From the NCBI GenBank assembly GCA_020466095.1, contig CM035809.1:24440455-24504454 (forward strand): a DNA stretch of 64,000 bases, in the 5' to 3' direction. The position numbers and the translations under genes are program-made. Below the pieces are notes generated by a model. It saw only the letters and a program-made list of their open reading frames with translations, did no database searches and was not told the DNA's origin. The DNA is from Chlorops oryzae (taxonomy: Eukaryota; Arthropoda; Insecta; Diptera; Chloropidae). Positions 10,204-23,469 of the stretch are shown here, piece by piece (the stretch's first letter is position 1; every line of letters begins with the position of its first letter).

Positions 10204-12695
10204 ATTATTTTATCACCTAAAATTTAACTTCGAATATTTTTGAGGTAAGATCCTTGTTTATAGCATTGATATTTAGCCCTGTATGGAACCAAATTTTATC
10301 CCGTTGGTAAAAAAAAAATCCTTATAAAATCTCTCCTTTCCCCATCTTCCCACACCTGTTCCTATTATACTGAACACAACTGTTAACTAAACTACACTAA
10401 ATGAATGCTCATTTCTCTTCTCGCTATTCTCGTCTGCAAATAACAATAAAAAAAATGTGAAAAAAAAACAAACAAAAAATCGAACGGAAAACTTTCATAT
10501 CCCCCTGTCCTGATACTTCATTTCCTTTTCGTGTTTTTCTCATGCGAAGTTTTTCCGCTAAAACAAAAAAAAAAAAAAAACACTCACTCCTTATGACATT
10601 ATCCTTCAACGACGCTGTTCGCATCATGCTTTCCTCACCGAATTTTATGAGCAGTAATTTTATACAAATTTAAGCTCTTAAAGATGACATTTTGATATGT
10701 TTTGATTTCCCCGGAGGCACAACCAGCCACCGAACATCACATACACACACCGGAACGAACACAGGACTCACAAGAAGACTCAGCGACATCGAAAGTGGCG
10801 GCGTAGCAGTTGGAAAATAATTTGGGATGGGAGGGGACAAACCAAAAGAACAACCTGTAAAAGCGGATCAAGAAGGGCTTGTACTTTTGCCATCACTTCT
10901 TCGTCTTTTTCTTTTTCCTTCGTCGTCGTCTTCAGTCGTCTTCCCCGCCGCTTTTGTGCTTAATATTCATGCAATAGAAGTACGCGATACGATGGAGTTA
11001 TTGCCACGTTGTATTTTTACAGCGTTCCTGACACCAAGTGCTCATTATTATGCTAAAAGTCGGGTAAACGTGTGAGACGACCGACTTTGATCGTCTGCTT
11101 ACGCTGAGCAATTTTTAGACTTTTTTGTATTTTCTATATTTTTTCAAATTTTTTTGGGGTTTTTTTTTGCTCCTTTTTCTTCGTCTTCTTGCCATTGCAA
11201 TGTCTTCGTTTTTCCGCTTTTCCGGCGACGAATTTGTTATGGTTTTCCTATACGGAATTCGTTTTCATTTCTCTTCTATTTTTTATTGCCTACTTTTGTG
11301 GTCGATTCCTTTCCTTAGCTACATGCTGTTCGCAACATGTTGTTGTTTGTACTTTTTAATGTTATTTGTGCTCGTGTTATTTTTGTTGCTGCTGTTGTTG
11401 TTGTTGTTTTTGCAATATGCTTAATACATGAAATATGTTTGCAAGTCTGATATATGCTCATATGTCAAATTTTATTGCACGTGCAGTCAGTAGTCCTCGG
11501 GTACGGTCGGTAGCTGTAACTAGTAGATCCGGCGATCCTGCCAGTTTGTAACAACAACAAAAAACAAGAGCTTCCGCCGAGATTTGTAGAAGCATGATGA
11601 ACGCTCGGATGGAGCCCAGAATCAGTTCAACAATATATAGATTTATAGATTTATATGCAATATCGTTGAAAGAGAGTAGCGAATAAGCAAATCTAAGATA
11701 TATGTATATGGCAAGTGGAAAAATATGATATATGAATGCTTTTTCGTGATTTTATTTTTCTTTTCTATTTTTTAAGTTCGCCCGTCTTCCTTCCATTATA
11801 TTTCTCATTCCATTTTGGCTCGCTGTAAAATTGAATTATTTATGACAGGATTTCGATTTGTCAAAATAAGAGACTTTGGAGCGAGCGCTCGTGTATGATT
11901 AAACGAAAGCTTATGGCTTATACATGCCATACGCCGAAAGCCTCATCCACATGTGCACGTGTGTGCATGTTAGTGTGTGTGTGTTTGTGTGCTTGTGTAT
12001 GTGTGAGCTGAAAAGACATAAAGTGAGCTTAAGAAGGGCTCTCTGTTGCTTTTTTGCTGTTGAAAAAAGAAATCATTGCCATTATGATTTAGTGCTTTTT
12101 GAATTCGATGGGAAGAAAGTCTTCTAAGCCGGTGGCAGCTTTAAAAAATTTTGGGGATTTTGTGCGTTTTAAAATCACAGGTATAACCCTGTATTGAATA
12201 GTGATGAGTGTATTTCAGGTGCCATTTTATGTTTAATCCCTTGTCTAATGGTAGAACTTCTTTTCAGGCCCGAATTTAGGGGGTAAATGTCCACAGCGGC
12301 ATTCTGAGGGGCGGAAATTTCATGTAGATATTCGAAAACTGTTCCCCCTTATTTCCATCGTATCGGCGGCAAACATTTTTTTTTATCAGAGTGGCAATAG
12401 AATTCGATCGGGCACTGCTTCTTTTGAGTCAATATAAATATATTGCTACTCCTACAGTCTACGCCACTAGAATAGTGCTGCCAGTAAGAGAATTTTTTCA
12501 AAAATTTTTGGATATTCTTTTTACAAGAAAAACTACTTTAAAAGGATCCAAGATATTTTTCAAAAGGACTTATCGAAAGATATCGAGGTAAAAGGAACAG
12601 ATAAATTCTGATGATTAATAATCGACAAGAATAAAATTTCGATATAGGAGACGAGCACACCGATATTTTTAAAGAAATTACTGATTACAAAACCC
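10204..12695. other. Mostly unique sequence, no gene supported
   Basis: A lower-repeat island with moderate GC patches (10690-11090, 11460-11650). Open frames at 10827-11075 and 11125-11424 are dominated by Ser/Leu/Phe low complexity and lack domains. A TG-rich microsatellite lies at about 11948-12005. The composition resembles a fly intron or upstream regulatory region. I see no splice-linked coding set. Confidence 0.45.
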
Positions 12696-12699
12696 TTAA

Positions 12700-13135
12700 C
12701 CCTTTCACACATAAACGAAAAATTCGTCCCCACATACATAAGTTCTTAACTTAGAAATCATAAATTCTATTAATCGATAAATATAATTTGAGGGACATTT
12801 TTTATCTAATACGTTAATGGGCTTAGATTAATTTTTAATGGTTTAAATTTTTAATGATTTTAATTTTTAATGATTCCGGGATGTTTTCAGTCAGCACTTT
12901 TCCAAAGAAAGCGACCCAAGAGCAATAGATATCGATTATTTCTAATCCCAACTCATCGATATATCACTCGAACACGCCGAGAATATAAGTATTTTATCGA
13001 TATAAAATAATAAATGGATTGCAAAACTGTTGTCCCCACATAAGTAATTGGTTTTAGGTACCTACTTTTAACCGGTAACCTTAATTTGGGGACAAATTTT
13101 TTTGTTATACGTTAAGGGGTTAAGGCGTGAAAGGG
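12700..13135. mobile_element. piggyBac-like MITE, 436 bp, TTAA borders
   Basis: TTAA at 12696-12699 and at 13136-13139 flank a segment starting CCCTTTCACAC and ending with the inverted CCCTTTCACGC. TTAA target duplications with CCCTTT-type ends are characteristic of piggyBac elements. Matching inner motifs (GTCCCCACAT near the left; GGGGACAAA near the right) extend the imperfect TIR to about 50 bp. No transposase is present. Confidence 0.8.
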
Positions 13136-13199
13136 TTAAAGAGTTAATTTTTTTTTAAACTTGTAATAAGTAATGAAATAAGTATGAGACAAATTTTTC

Positions 13200-13575
13200 C
13201 TTAAATTTTTACCATTTTTTTTAAATTTTTAAATTTTTTTAAAATTTTTTTAAATTAAAAAAAAAATTTTTTTAATTAAAAAATTTTTTTTTTATTTTTT
13301 TTAAAATTAATTTATAAAAAATTTTTTTTTTTACTTCTATTTTTATCCAGTGGCAACGCCTTATCGACAGGGTTGCATCAATGATGAGCATTAAACTTTT
13401 ACCATTTTTAAAAATTTTTTAATTTTTTTATTTAAAAAAAATTTTTTTAATTAAAAAAAAAATTTTTTAAATTTTTTTAAAATTAATTTTAAAAAATTAA
13501 AAAAATTTTTTTTTTTAATTTCTATTTTTATCCAGTGGCAACGCCTTATCGACAGGGTTGCATCATGCATCAGCA
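13200..13575. repeat. Poly(A/T) tracts with a duplicated 46-nt unit
   Basis: Long runs of A and T alternate with two near-identical copies (about 13336-13381 and 13520-13565) of a 46-nt segment containing TTATCCAGTGGCAACGCC and TTATCGACAGGGTTGCATCA. The spacing is about 184 bp. It is a short tandem duplication whose origin I do not recognise. Confidence 0.75.
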
Positions 13576-13579
13576 TCAT

Positions 13580-15768
13580 AAAATGTGAATGTTCTATTTA
13601 AAAATGTATTTCTTTTCGAATGTCTTTTAGTATTTCAGTCGATAGTATAGACTTTCCCTTCATACTATATTCGAGAAAAACTAAAAATATGCTTGAAAAA
13701 CTTTTATTACCTCAAGTGTCATCATAAACAAGATGATTTACTATCGAGAAAAAGTACTCAAATTAACACTTCAAAATTTATATGAATAGAAATTTATCTC
13801 TTCACACTGTGATTAATTGAAGAAATCAACACTTGTAATTTAATTACAGTGCCTCGCATCGCAAACCATCATCGAATCCACAGAGACATTAAATTACGAG
13901 TCGAAAAAAGATTTCATACACATTTATATACATAAATAATAAATTTATTAGCTCAATAAATGTTTTATGGTGATTATTATTTTGGGAACATTCAAAGCAT
14001 TTTTTTGACATCTATGAGAATACATAGAATGGGGAAAAATTGTACTTTTTTTTTATACATGCCTCCCCACTCCGGGTGCTCTATATACATATGTATTTAT
14101 TTTTTCTTCCTTTTGATGTTGTATCGCATCCTCTGTTTTGTGGATTAAATTAAATTAATAATGACTGACAGTGCTGGATGATGCCACCGGCTGAATGAGG
14201 ATTCTCATAATTTGAACGATTCGAATTGTTTATTTAGTCAGACGAACGTTCATTGAATCAAAAGCCGCACAGTAAAAGACTAACGGGAGACAGACCAAAA
14301 AAAAAAAAAATAATGAATGAATAAATCCACATGAAAGAAGAGGGAGACTCAAAACAGTAGAATAAAAATTGTCACACAATGTGTGGGTGATGGGAAGTGT
14401 GTATTTTCCCGTTTCCTTTTTATCAATCAATTTTGATTTTTTTCTTTCTCCCATTGAATCGTTTTTCATTAAAAAAAAATTTTTTTTTTTCTCATTTCCA
14501 ACAGCATCGATTGGATTTACAAAATAACTCTCGGATTCATGTGGTGACTTGATTTTGCTTTCCATATTCACAGCTCATAGAGAGGACCGGGGCGACCCTA
14601 GTAGGAGTATCATATTCAATCAGAAAATACAATTGATATTTTCAATTAAAACTTGAAGCGCGCTCTCCTCTCCATAGGGACGACGACGACGACTAACAAC
14701 GGGACAAAAATGAAAGAGCAAAAAACAAAAAATAATGAAAAAAAATGAAGGGAAAAAGAAAAAAGTAAATAAATAAAAATCACTTCAATCGGAATATATA
14801 CTACACAACAATGTCCGAAGGGATTTATGATTTGACGACCCGCACTTTCAGTTGTCAGTCATAAGTCAATTCAATTGTGCAATGCGGTTTGTTTTGCCAG
14901 TGCCACGGTGCCAGTTCCTGTACCACTGACAGTGGGTATATGCAAAGATAAATTTCATATTATTTTTTCCCCTTTCTTTCTCTCGCAATTCATTGTTTGC
15001 ACTCTGACAATCAAAATATTTTCCTAAGCAGATAAGGAAGCAAAACAAAAATATGAGAAAAATAAGAATTGGACAGAAGTTGCCTCATGCAAGTACCTTC
15101 TTCTCATCATAGTCGTCGTCGTCGTCGTCATTTTCATCGACATAGACGTCATTCACAAGTTCCCTTCTCTACAATTGCATGCGAAGTGAAAACACAGGGT
15201 GACAAAACTCAATAAAAGTCAATTAACTTCAATCAAAATCCATTTAGTCCAGAGACCGACCAGAGAAGACCCAAAAGTAGGTATTTATACAAAAGTGAGG
15301 AGAAAAAATTGAAGCACTTTTATTACGTATGATCATCAACTGGACTGAGGGAATTTTGCTGCTTACATGTACATATGTCTATTTGCATGTGTGCCCCATT
15401 CGTGGTGTGTACACCCACCCACTTAAATACGGAGATTTTAATCACGGCTAATTGAATTTAAGTCGGAAATTGCACATTCTTGATTCCGTAAATGGTTTAT
15501 GTCACCCATAATGATGGACCGACTGGGCCTGGATGTCTGGGTGTCTGCGTATATGTGTGTGTGAATGTGTGTGATTTAGCAAATTATTGCAGCTTACGTG
15601 ATATCATAATCGCATTGGGATATACATACATACACATCAAATATATGACTGAGATATTTGGGTTTAATTTAAAACTTAATTGAATTTAAATTCGATTTCA
15701 AACAGTTGTGTTCAATATAATAGAAGTGGCCAAAGAAAGATGATCTGGCTTCTTAAATATGTAGGATG
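13580..15768. other. Low-repeat sequence, no gene supported
   Basis: Unique-looking DNA with a short GTC trinucleotide run at 15113-15130, a GAC run at 14685-14696 and a TG-rich run near 15540. The 113-codon minus-strand frame at 14230-14571 contains homopolymer Lys/Phe stretches and has no domain. Nothing else is recognised. Confidence 0.45.
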
Positions 15769-16770
15769 TAGGGATGTTCAGATAATATCGATGTTTTTGA
15801 CACATCGATACGAAATTTCTGAGTAATAATTTTATTTTTGATATATCGAAAATCGGTCATTAAAATCCAATTTCGAAGAATGATACATTTGGATCATCGC
15901 GTGTGTGTGTTGGGGGTAAGAAGCATACCAAAGATATGCATTTTTATCGATAAATTTTTGCTTCTCTTTCCCCGAAGCACACAGACGATGAAACAAACGT
16001 ATCGTTCTTCGATATTGTTTTTAAGTATCGATTTCCGATATATCGATATATTACTGATAAATTTTGTATCGATGTTTTTTAAGTATCGATTTCCGATATA
16101 TCGAGATATCACCGATAAATTTTGTATCGATGTTTTTTAAATATCGATTTCCGATATATCGATAAATCACTGATAAATTTTGTATCGATGTTTTTTAAGT
16201 ATAGATTTCCGATATATCGATATATCACTGATAAATTTTGTATCGATGATTCTTAAGTATCGATTTCCGATATATCGATATATCACTGATAAATTTTTTA
16301 TCGATGTTTTTAAGTATCGATTTCCGATATATCGATATATTACTGATAAATTTTGTATCGATGTTTTAAAGTATCGATTTCCGATATATCGCTATATTAC
16401 TGATAAATTTTGTATCGATTTTTTTAAGTATCGATTTCCGATATATCCATATATCACTGATAAATTTTGTATCGATGGTTTTTAAATATCGATTTCCGAT
16501 ATATCGATATATCACTGATAAATTTTGTATCGATGTTTTTTAAATATCGATTTCCGATATATCGATATATCACTGATAAATTTTGTTTCGATTTTTTAAA
16601 GTATCGATTTCCGATAAATCGATATATCACTGATAAACTTTGCTTCGATGTTTATAAATATCGATATTTCAAAGTATCGATATTTTCAGCCCATCCCTAG
16701 CATCCATAATGCGTTCGTTCGATATTATCGAACTTTATGTTTTTTTTTTTTCAGATATCACCGATCCCTA
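15769..16770. mobile_element. hAT-like element carrying a TATCGAT array
   Basis: The left end TAGGGATGTTCAG (15769) and right end, reverse complement TAGGGATCGGTGA (ending 16770), share TAGGGAT. The flanks GTAGGATG (15761-15768) and CTAGGATG (16771-16778) match at 7 of 8 positions, consistent with an 8-bp hAT duplication. A second internal TAGGGATG-like end at 16692-16699 hints at a nested or duplicated terminus. The interior is almost entirely TATCGAT-containing repeats. No transposase is encoded. Confidence 0.7.
16014..16680. repeat. 57-59-bp tandem repeat with DRE-type palindromes, about 11 copies
   Basis: Each unit reads approximately AAGTATCGATTTCCGATATA then TCGATATATCACTGATAAAT and TTTGTATCGATG. 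At least eight exact TATCGATA palindromes and many CGATA motifs occur. Long open frames on both strands (for example 16180-16485, reading YRFPIYRYITDKFCIDV repeatedly) are artefacts of the roughly 19-codon period and not genes. TATCGATA is the established core site of the fly factor DREF, and CGATA clusters bind BEAF-32. Whether they are bound here is inference. Confidence 0.92.
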
Positions 16771-16839
16771 CTAGGATGTAATGGACGATGGACTAAGAAG
16801 AGATGAGAGCTTATGAAAAAGATCTTCAAGGATTAAAGG

Positions 16840-17410
16840 CTAGAAAATTAATCGATTAATAATTATAATTAATTTATTGATCTTATAAAAATTTGAAAAA
16901 CTTAGAATTGATAAAAATTCAAAAATAATTTTAATCGTAATTTTTAATTTTTATTTTTAAATTATTCAATTTTGAGTCCAATTAAATCATGATTGATTAT
17001 TTTTTCGACGATCGATATTTTCCAATTTTAAACTTCATTTCATAGAATTTTTATTAGATAAAAACGTTCCATTTAGAAAGCATTTTTACTGTAATTTTTA
17101 TCTCGAAATAATTCAATAGTTTTGAATAAAACTAAATCACAATTAAGTATTTAATCGTTAGTGAATATTAACCAAAATTATACCTGATTACATGGAAATT
17201 TTGTAGGGAAAGTGCAGAAATTTCTATTGCGGATCAGAATTTATAATAATATTATAGTCTTGAACACGATGATTAAATCACGACTAATTATTTAATCGTT
17301 ATTCAATTTCCGGCATTTTAAAACTCATTTTAATGAAATTTGTTGCATTATAAGATCTCGCACTTAATTTACCTTTAATTATAATTAATTATAATTAATT
17401 GGATAATTCT
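16840..17410. repeat. Degenerate ATTTAATCG-rich AT repeat field
   Basis: Repeated short phrases such as ATTAATCGATTAATAATTAT, AAATCACGACTAATTATTTA and TTTAATCGTTA recur every 100-150 bp but are too diverged to give a clear unit. No TIR pair was found. It may be an old subterminal array of a hAT-like element. Confidence 0.4.
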
Positions 17411-20400
17411 CCAAACGAAATATTTATTGCCAAAGATCTCTGGGGTTCTATAAGACTAAAAAAAACAAATTAAATTGTTCAAAAACAAGCAGTTTTTGGT
17501 AGCAGCACTGAAAACAAATAAAAGGATACCACAAGAAAGCGCTATTATATTATATTAGGTAATTATTTTTTAAATATATTTTTCTTTTCGAGTAAATTAT
17601 TGTATTAATTGCACACGAAAAGCCACAAAAAAAATCCAATCAAATTAAAAAACAATTTTTTAAAGAAGGCGAAATGGGAATTATCTAATTTTAAACATTT
17701 CTAAGCACATTTTTCTAGCACTGATCAGGCATTTGTTCGTGGTGCTTTTCGATTTAGCTTTAATTTTATTAGATTTCAACATAAATAAATATTCATATAT
17801 ATATTGTATATATATAAAACATTCTCCCGAAAGCACAGTAACACACTTTGAAAATGAGAAAGATGAAAAAAAATCTTCTCAAAAGCATCTTCGAATGAAA
17901 AAATCTCAGTTCATCTCTCAGACTCTGCACCAGCCCCTTCCCTATAGAGTGGCTGGCTGGCCATAGATTTTTCGTTTACTTATGAATAAAAATATCACAC
18001 AGGTGTGGAGAACTATTTTTAAAAATGGCAGCATATTGCTAGATGGTTTTATTTTTTTTTTTCATTTTTGGCTAGAGCATGAATCGGAGACGTTGGATTT
18101 TTGGGGAAACGAAGAATGACGACGAGATAATGCCTGCCTCCTCCACGGAGGCTGTTGACGATGAGTAATTTTGAACGTATTTTCTCCTCTGCGCTTGAAT
18201 TGAAAAAAAAAAAAAAAAAGACACGAGACAACGTGAAAATATGGCAGGAATGAATATTTAAGTGGACAGCCATTTTCAACACAATGATAACAAATCGATG
18301 TATGTATGTATGTTTGTATGTAGGTGTGTGTATGTATCAGAAAATTTCATTTTAATTGTATGCTTTCTTTATAAATAGCTCAAGGTGGTCGGCCTGTGCA
18401 AAGTAAGCAAATTTTAAAATTGCGCAAACATTTTGGAAAATGTTTAAATTTAATTTTTCCAAATTTAATTTAATTTTTATTTAATTGTTCTTAGAATAAG
18501 AAAAAGTTAAATCTTTCAATCCAATTTAAGCGCCCCAATAAAGATGATTTTTTTTTATGTCTCTTCGTTGTTTTTTTCTTTGTTTTTATATCAAGCAATG
18601 AAGCCAAAAATTTCTTGGAAAACGTTCTTTTTTTTTTTAAATTAAGCGTAAAAATTCCGGAAAATATATTTTTAACTGCTATAAATATGGATTAAGGGCA
18701 CTAAAGGGACTCATTTTGCAAGGCGTAAGTAATAATGTAAGAAATAAATCAATAAATAAGTGAAGTTTAATTTAAAAAAAAACTTGATTTTTGAATTCTC
18801 CCGTCGAGGTGCTACAGTATGAAGGACGAAAATGAAGTGCATTAAAATCTCTTTAGAAATTCAGAAATAAATATTTGCCAGCTAGTGCAATTAATCTACG
18901 AGAATCGACATGAATTCTTGTAGACCTGTTCAGTCACTTTCCTGTTCCATAAATCATCAAAAGAGTTTACGAACTGATCTCCAATTGACCACAAAAACTC
19001 CACATTTATAGGAATTTATTTCAATGTTCCCCTCTTTGGATATATTTCAACGACAACTTAAAGTGTTTTTAATAACAATTGAATATATTGTCTTTAGCTT
19101 ATTTGGTACTGGTATTTTTTTGACCACTAAAGGAGTAGTTCGATTGTGGTTAGACTCACTGCAGACAGGAGAAGAATTTACTTCGTGTTTACAGTTGTCT
19201 TCAATGCAATAGAATTCACAGCATGCCAAACAGTTTTTACGATTTCTTTTCTTTTTTTTTAGTTGGCACCTTTATTTATAGTCTTTCGGTGTGAAGCACT
19301 TCAATTATATTGAACGTAGCTGTGGGTGGTTCATTTTTCTTTGCTGCTACCGCCCATTGTTTAAACGATTTGGCGCTTTTAAACAAATGAGACATCGTTA
19401 AATTTAACTTTATTATAGAAATGACATTGAAAATGAAAATTTAAGCGATTTTTTATTTGATTTTTTTTTTTTTAGAAAAAAAAAAACAGCGGCTTTCTTG
19501 TTTAATTATGAGATTAGTTGAAAGGCTTTTCAGGAAAATGGGAAAAAATATAATTTTAGTTGACAAAACAAAAAAAAAAAAAAAATTCAAATATTCTAAG
19601 GGAATATTCCCATTTTTTTCCCCCGGAAAAAGGCAAAAAATTTTACGCCTTCCGCTCAAAAATGTTGCTCCCTTTATATTCCCTTGGCAGTGTTTATCGA
19701 ATGGGATAATTCTTATTCAAATCCGCAGGGAAAAAAATTCCCGGGAATATTTAGAATCGAGCTGATTTTCATGGTTTACATTAGAACATCAATCAGAAGG
19801 ATCATCTAGGGTTTTTTTAAACAAGTTTTGGTTGAAAGTTCCGTGTATATGAAGCTATGAAGGCAATGACAGGTTTGAGTGCTTGTCCAAATGGGCCGAG
19901 GCAGACTCTCAGAAGTCGCAGAACCATTAGAGCGAATGAAAGCTCACACTAAAACTTAGCTGAAGATTAAAATATCCAATGTATATTTGACATGGAATTG
20001 GGGATTTAATTATCACCTGAAGAAGAAGATCTATCTAGGCTTTGTAAGTCACAGCAGGAAATAGAGAAGCTTCTTCTGTGCACATATCCTTCCGCAGCTA
20101 GGGACTCACGAGTATGAGGGCAAGGATTAAAAGCGTCCTCAAGGTATTAGTCTTTTGAGTGCCAAAAAAATACTGAGATTCATCAACAGTCTCAACCTAA
20201 TCTAAGAAAGGATGAGGTGCTCTTAAAGTCTTAAAAATAATAATATGCTGGTATTCAAGGGTTAATTTAGAGAGAGATGGAGTACTAATATCTGAGAGGA
20301 GTTTGTGCTACGTTGAATCACAATTTTTGTAGCTCAAATAGCTCAATCCCAAATCTATATCGCCCCAGCCAAGGTACTTCGGATCTATCGTTAGGCATAG

Positions 20401-21870
20401 GGGATATTAATTACCCAACCAGAACTATCCCCCAAAAAAACGTATCCTAATCAATTCACTTAAAGGCTTCACTGTTTTGAAAATGTTTGCCATTTCAAAT
20501 TCGGATTTTTTAATTGCTTTATATTTACGTGAATGTTGACAAGTCTCTTTCAATATTCCAAAAGGAAAAGAATGCCTCGTTTATGATGACTCAAGGAAAG
20601 AACTTACCTAAAAAGAGAGAAGAAGAAAAATATAAAATTAGTTGAAAAATTCCACTTAAAAGTCGAATGCAATAAATTTCGAAAATGAAAAATCTTTTTC
20701 CCAACCAACAACAACAAAAGCAATAAACTTTAGGCAACATTTCATTTAATTAGCATTTCTTATTTTTCCCGTTGGCTTCTTTAACAGCTTGTCGTGAATT
20801 TCTTTTTTATTTATGTAATATTATTTATTTATTTTTATTTATATTTATTTATATATATTTGTTTTATTTTTTATTTATTATTTATTTATTTATTATTATT
20901 ATTTTATTTTTATTATTTTTGGTTACACATTTTCTCCACCGAGAAAAATTACCCCAATCGATTATAAAAAGACGGCATGTGTTTCACTTAACGTCCTCAG
21001 TGTAAAGAAGAAACTGACCATTAGTCATTGTATTTTGGTGAATTCCAAAAAAATATTTTTAAAAAAATTTTTTGTTTTTTTTTCACAAAATTCCGCGCTT
21101 GATTACCTAATTTTTCACGAAATTTTATTAAAAGCGACAAAACGCCAACACAATTTTTTTTTTCTTGTTGAAAAATGTTGGACTTAACCTACTGAGATAG
21201 TTAGCAAATTTTATTATTTTTTTTTGGGATATTTTAAATGAATTTTTATTTTATTTTTTTTAAATATTTTTTTCCACATAGCGACAGCCAATTAAAGGTG
21301 AGAAAAATGCCGAAATGGAATTTAAATGTATTTTTAGAAAATTTTTATTAAACAAAATTTTATTGCGGGAAAAAGTTTAAAAAGTTGTGAGAAAAATTTT
21401 TGCTAATGATCATATGTATGTTGCTCCAATTAACCTTCGAAATCAAATGACCTTCATTTCGAGTTCGAATTCCGTTGGCGCAACGCCTTCGCTGGGCTAA
21501 ATGCCAAATACAAGAATTTTTGAAATAAAAAACAATCTGTCAAAGCAGCACGTTCAAAAAGGTGTTACAAATTACACCTTGCCTTAAATTGCCATTCAAA
21601 TTCAATGTTCTGAACGAAAAGAAAATTTTAATCACCTTTTTTTATCCTCAAAGATCAAAGAGTGTGGTGTTTTACCCAACGGTGCTAGTGACAGATGGAT
21701 TTTAGTACTTGTATCTTATGAGAGCTTTGCAATTTGAACTTAAAATTTGAGTACCTTACAGTTTTTTGAACTAGGCACTGTAAAATGACCTATTTTATGA
21801 TTAGAATTGTCTGAGAACAATTGGTAATGAGTAAGAGTATAAAAAATCGATTAGTATAATCGAAATTGAG
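17411..21870. other. Long AT-rich stretch, no gene or defined element
   Basis: Contains a TGTATGTA-type microsatellite at 18298-18335, homopolymer T and A runs, a TATTT-rich stretch at 20818-20915, and a short fragment resembling the 1528/2213 repeat at about 19742. Open frames of 60-100 codons are Lys- or Phe-rich and lack domains. I see no SINE boxes or TIR pairs. Confidence 0.45.
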
Positions 21871-22471
21871 AACTATAGTAGGTATCGAACATTTTGAGCA
21901 TCGAGTGATAAAGATTAGTACTTTTCCATCGATTTTTGCAAACATCCAAACTCTAGAATCTCATTACTTTAAGATTGGAGTACATTTGAATCGTTACTTT
22001 CCAACAATCCTCTTACATCGTTTCTTATAAGACTCAAGTACTCTTTTATCGCTTCTATCACGAATCGAGTACTCTGGAATCTTTTAATCCAAAGAGCTAT
22101 TGCTCAGAAATCGTTACTATTAATATTCGAATGGTCAAGAATCACTTAATCAAGGAACCGATTACTCTAGAACCGGTACTTAAAGAAATCGAGAACACTG
22201 CAATCCTTTATTCCAAGAATGGGAATCGCCAGAATCGTTTCTTACAAGAATGCACATAATTCGTGCTCTAGAATAATTTTTTCCAGGTACCGAATACTCT
22301 GTATTGGTTACCTAAAGGAATCGATTGCTCTACAATAAGTATTTTCAAGAATCGAGTATTCTATATAATTGTGCTAGAAACCATGTTATCTCTAATCATT
22401 CCTTCCACAAAATGAGTACTCCAGAGTCTTATATTCTAAGAATCGAGGACTTTCCAATCGTTACTTTTAAG

Positions 22472-22921
22472 CAGAGCTGCCCACCACTACAGGCGCAATT
22501 AGATTGCATGTATCTGTAGTGATACAACAAACACATAAAATTAAAAATGCTAGAGAGTAAGAAAAAATCGAGCGACATAGGTCCTACCTCGCCGAAAGTC
22601 TATAGCATACTAAACTCTCAACGCACTCTAACTGAGTCAAAACTAAAAATTTTACGAAAAAAGGATTAAAAAATTAAAACAGAGCGACACATGTCTTCCC
22701 TCTGCGAAGTTCATCATAGCACTGATTTGAAAGATTGACGTGACTTCGTTTTTTGGCTCGCTTCGATTGTTCGCTTCGCTTCTCGATTACAAGTGGAATT
22801 TTGCTTTAATTTCGATCGTCTTTTATACTTTTTCATCTCCCGCTCACAGTTTCTATGCGTGTGAAAAAATGCTCTCTTTTACTCTCATTCACACTTGGAG
22901 CTAACACTTTGGGCACGTCTG
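22472..22921. mobile_element. hAT MITE, 450 bp, exact 8-bp target duplication
   Basis: The left end CAGAGCTGCCCAC starts at 22472, and the right end (reverse complement CAGACGTGCCCAA) finishes at 22921. CTTTTAAG stands on both sides (22464-22471 and 22922-22929). CAGAG-type ends with 8-bp TSDs are typical hAT. Internally it has SINE-free, GC-richer sequence with two GCGACATAGGTC / GCGACACATGTC motifs. No transposase is present. It inserted into the GAGTAC repeat field and is therefore younger than that field. Confidence 0.88.
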
Positions 22922-23469
22922 CTTTTAAGAGTGCAGTTTAATTAAATCGTTTCTTCCAAGAATGAAGTAGTCTGGAATCGTTCTATTTGAAATCCAAGTT
23001 CTTTAGAATCATTTATGCCAGAAATCGAGGACTTGGCAATTTTGAAGAATGGTTATTGGTTATTTTGAAGAATGCAGTACTCTGATATCGTTACTTTCAA
23101 AAATCGAGTTCTCTACAACCGTTACTTTCAAGAATTAAGTTCACTTAAGTTGTTACTTCGAAGAATCGAACACTGTAGAATCATTTATTCCAAGAATCGA
23201 TTACTCAATAATGGTTACCAAAAAGAATCGAGTACTCTAGAATCAGCATTTTACAATAGTCGATCACTATTCTAGGTGAATTTAAAGAACTGAGTATTCT
23301 TTATGCGTTACTTCCATGAACCGATTATTCTTTAGACGTTACTTTCACGAATGGAGTTATCTAAAATCGTTACATTCAACTATCGAGTCCCATAGAAATA
23401 TCCTTTCAAATTCGAGTACTGTAAAATCGATGTTTCAAGTATTTACTTCTCTAGAAGTGATACCTGAAA

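Noticed and set aside
16180..16700. Open frames of 77-101 codons reading YRFPIYRYITDKF repeatedly
   Set aside because: Produced by the 57-59-bp tandem repeat. They exist on both strands and have no start context or domain.
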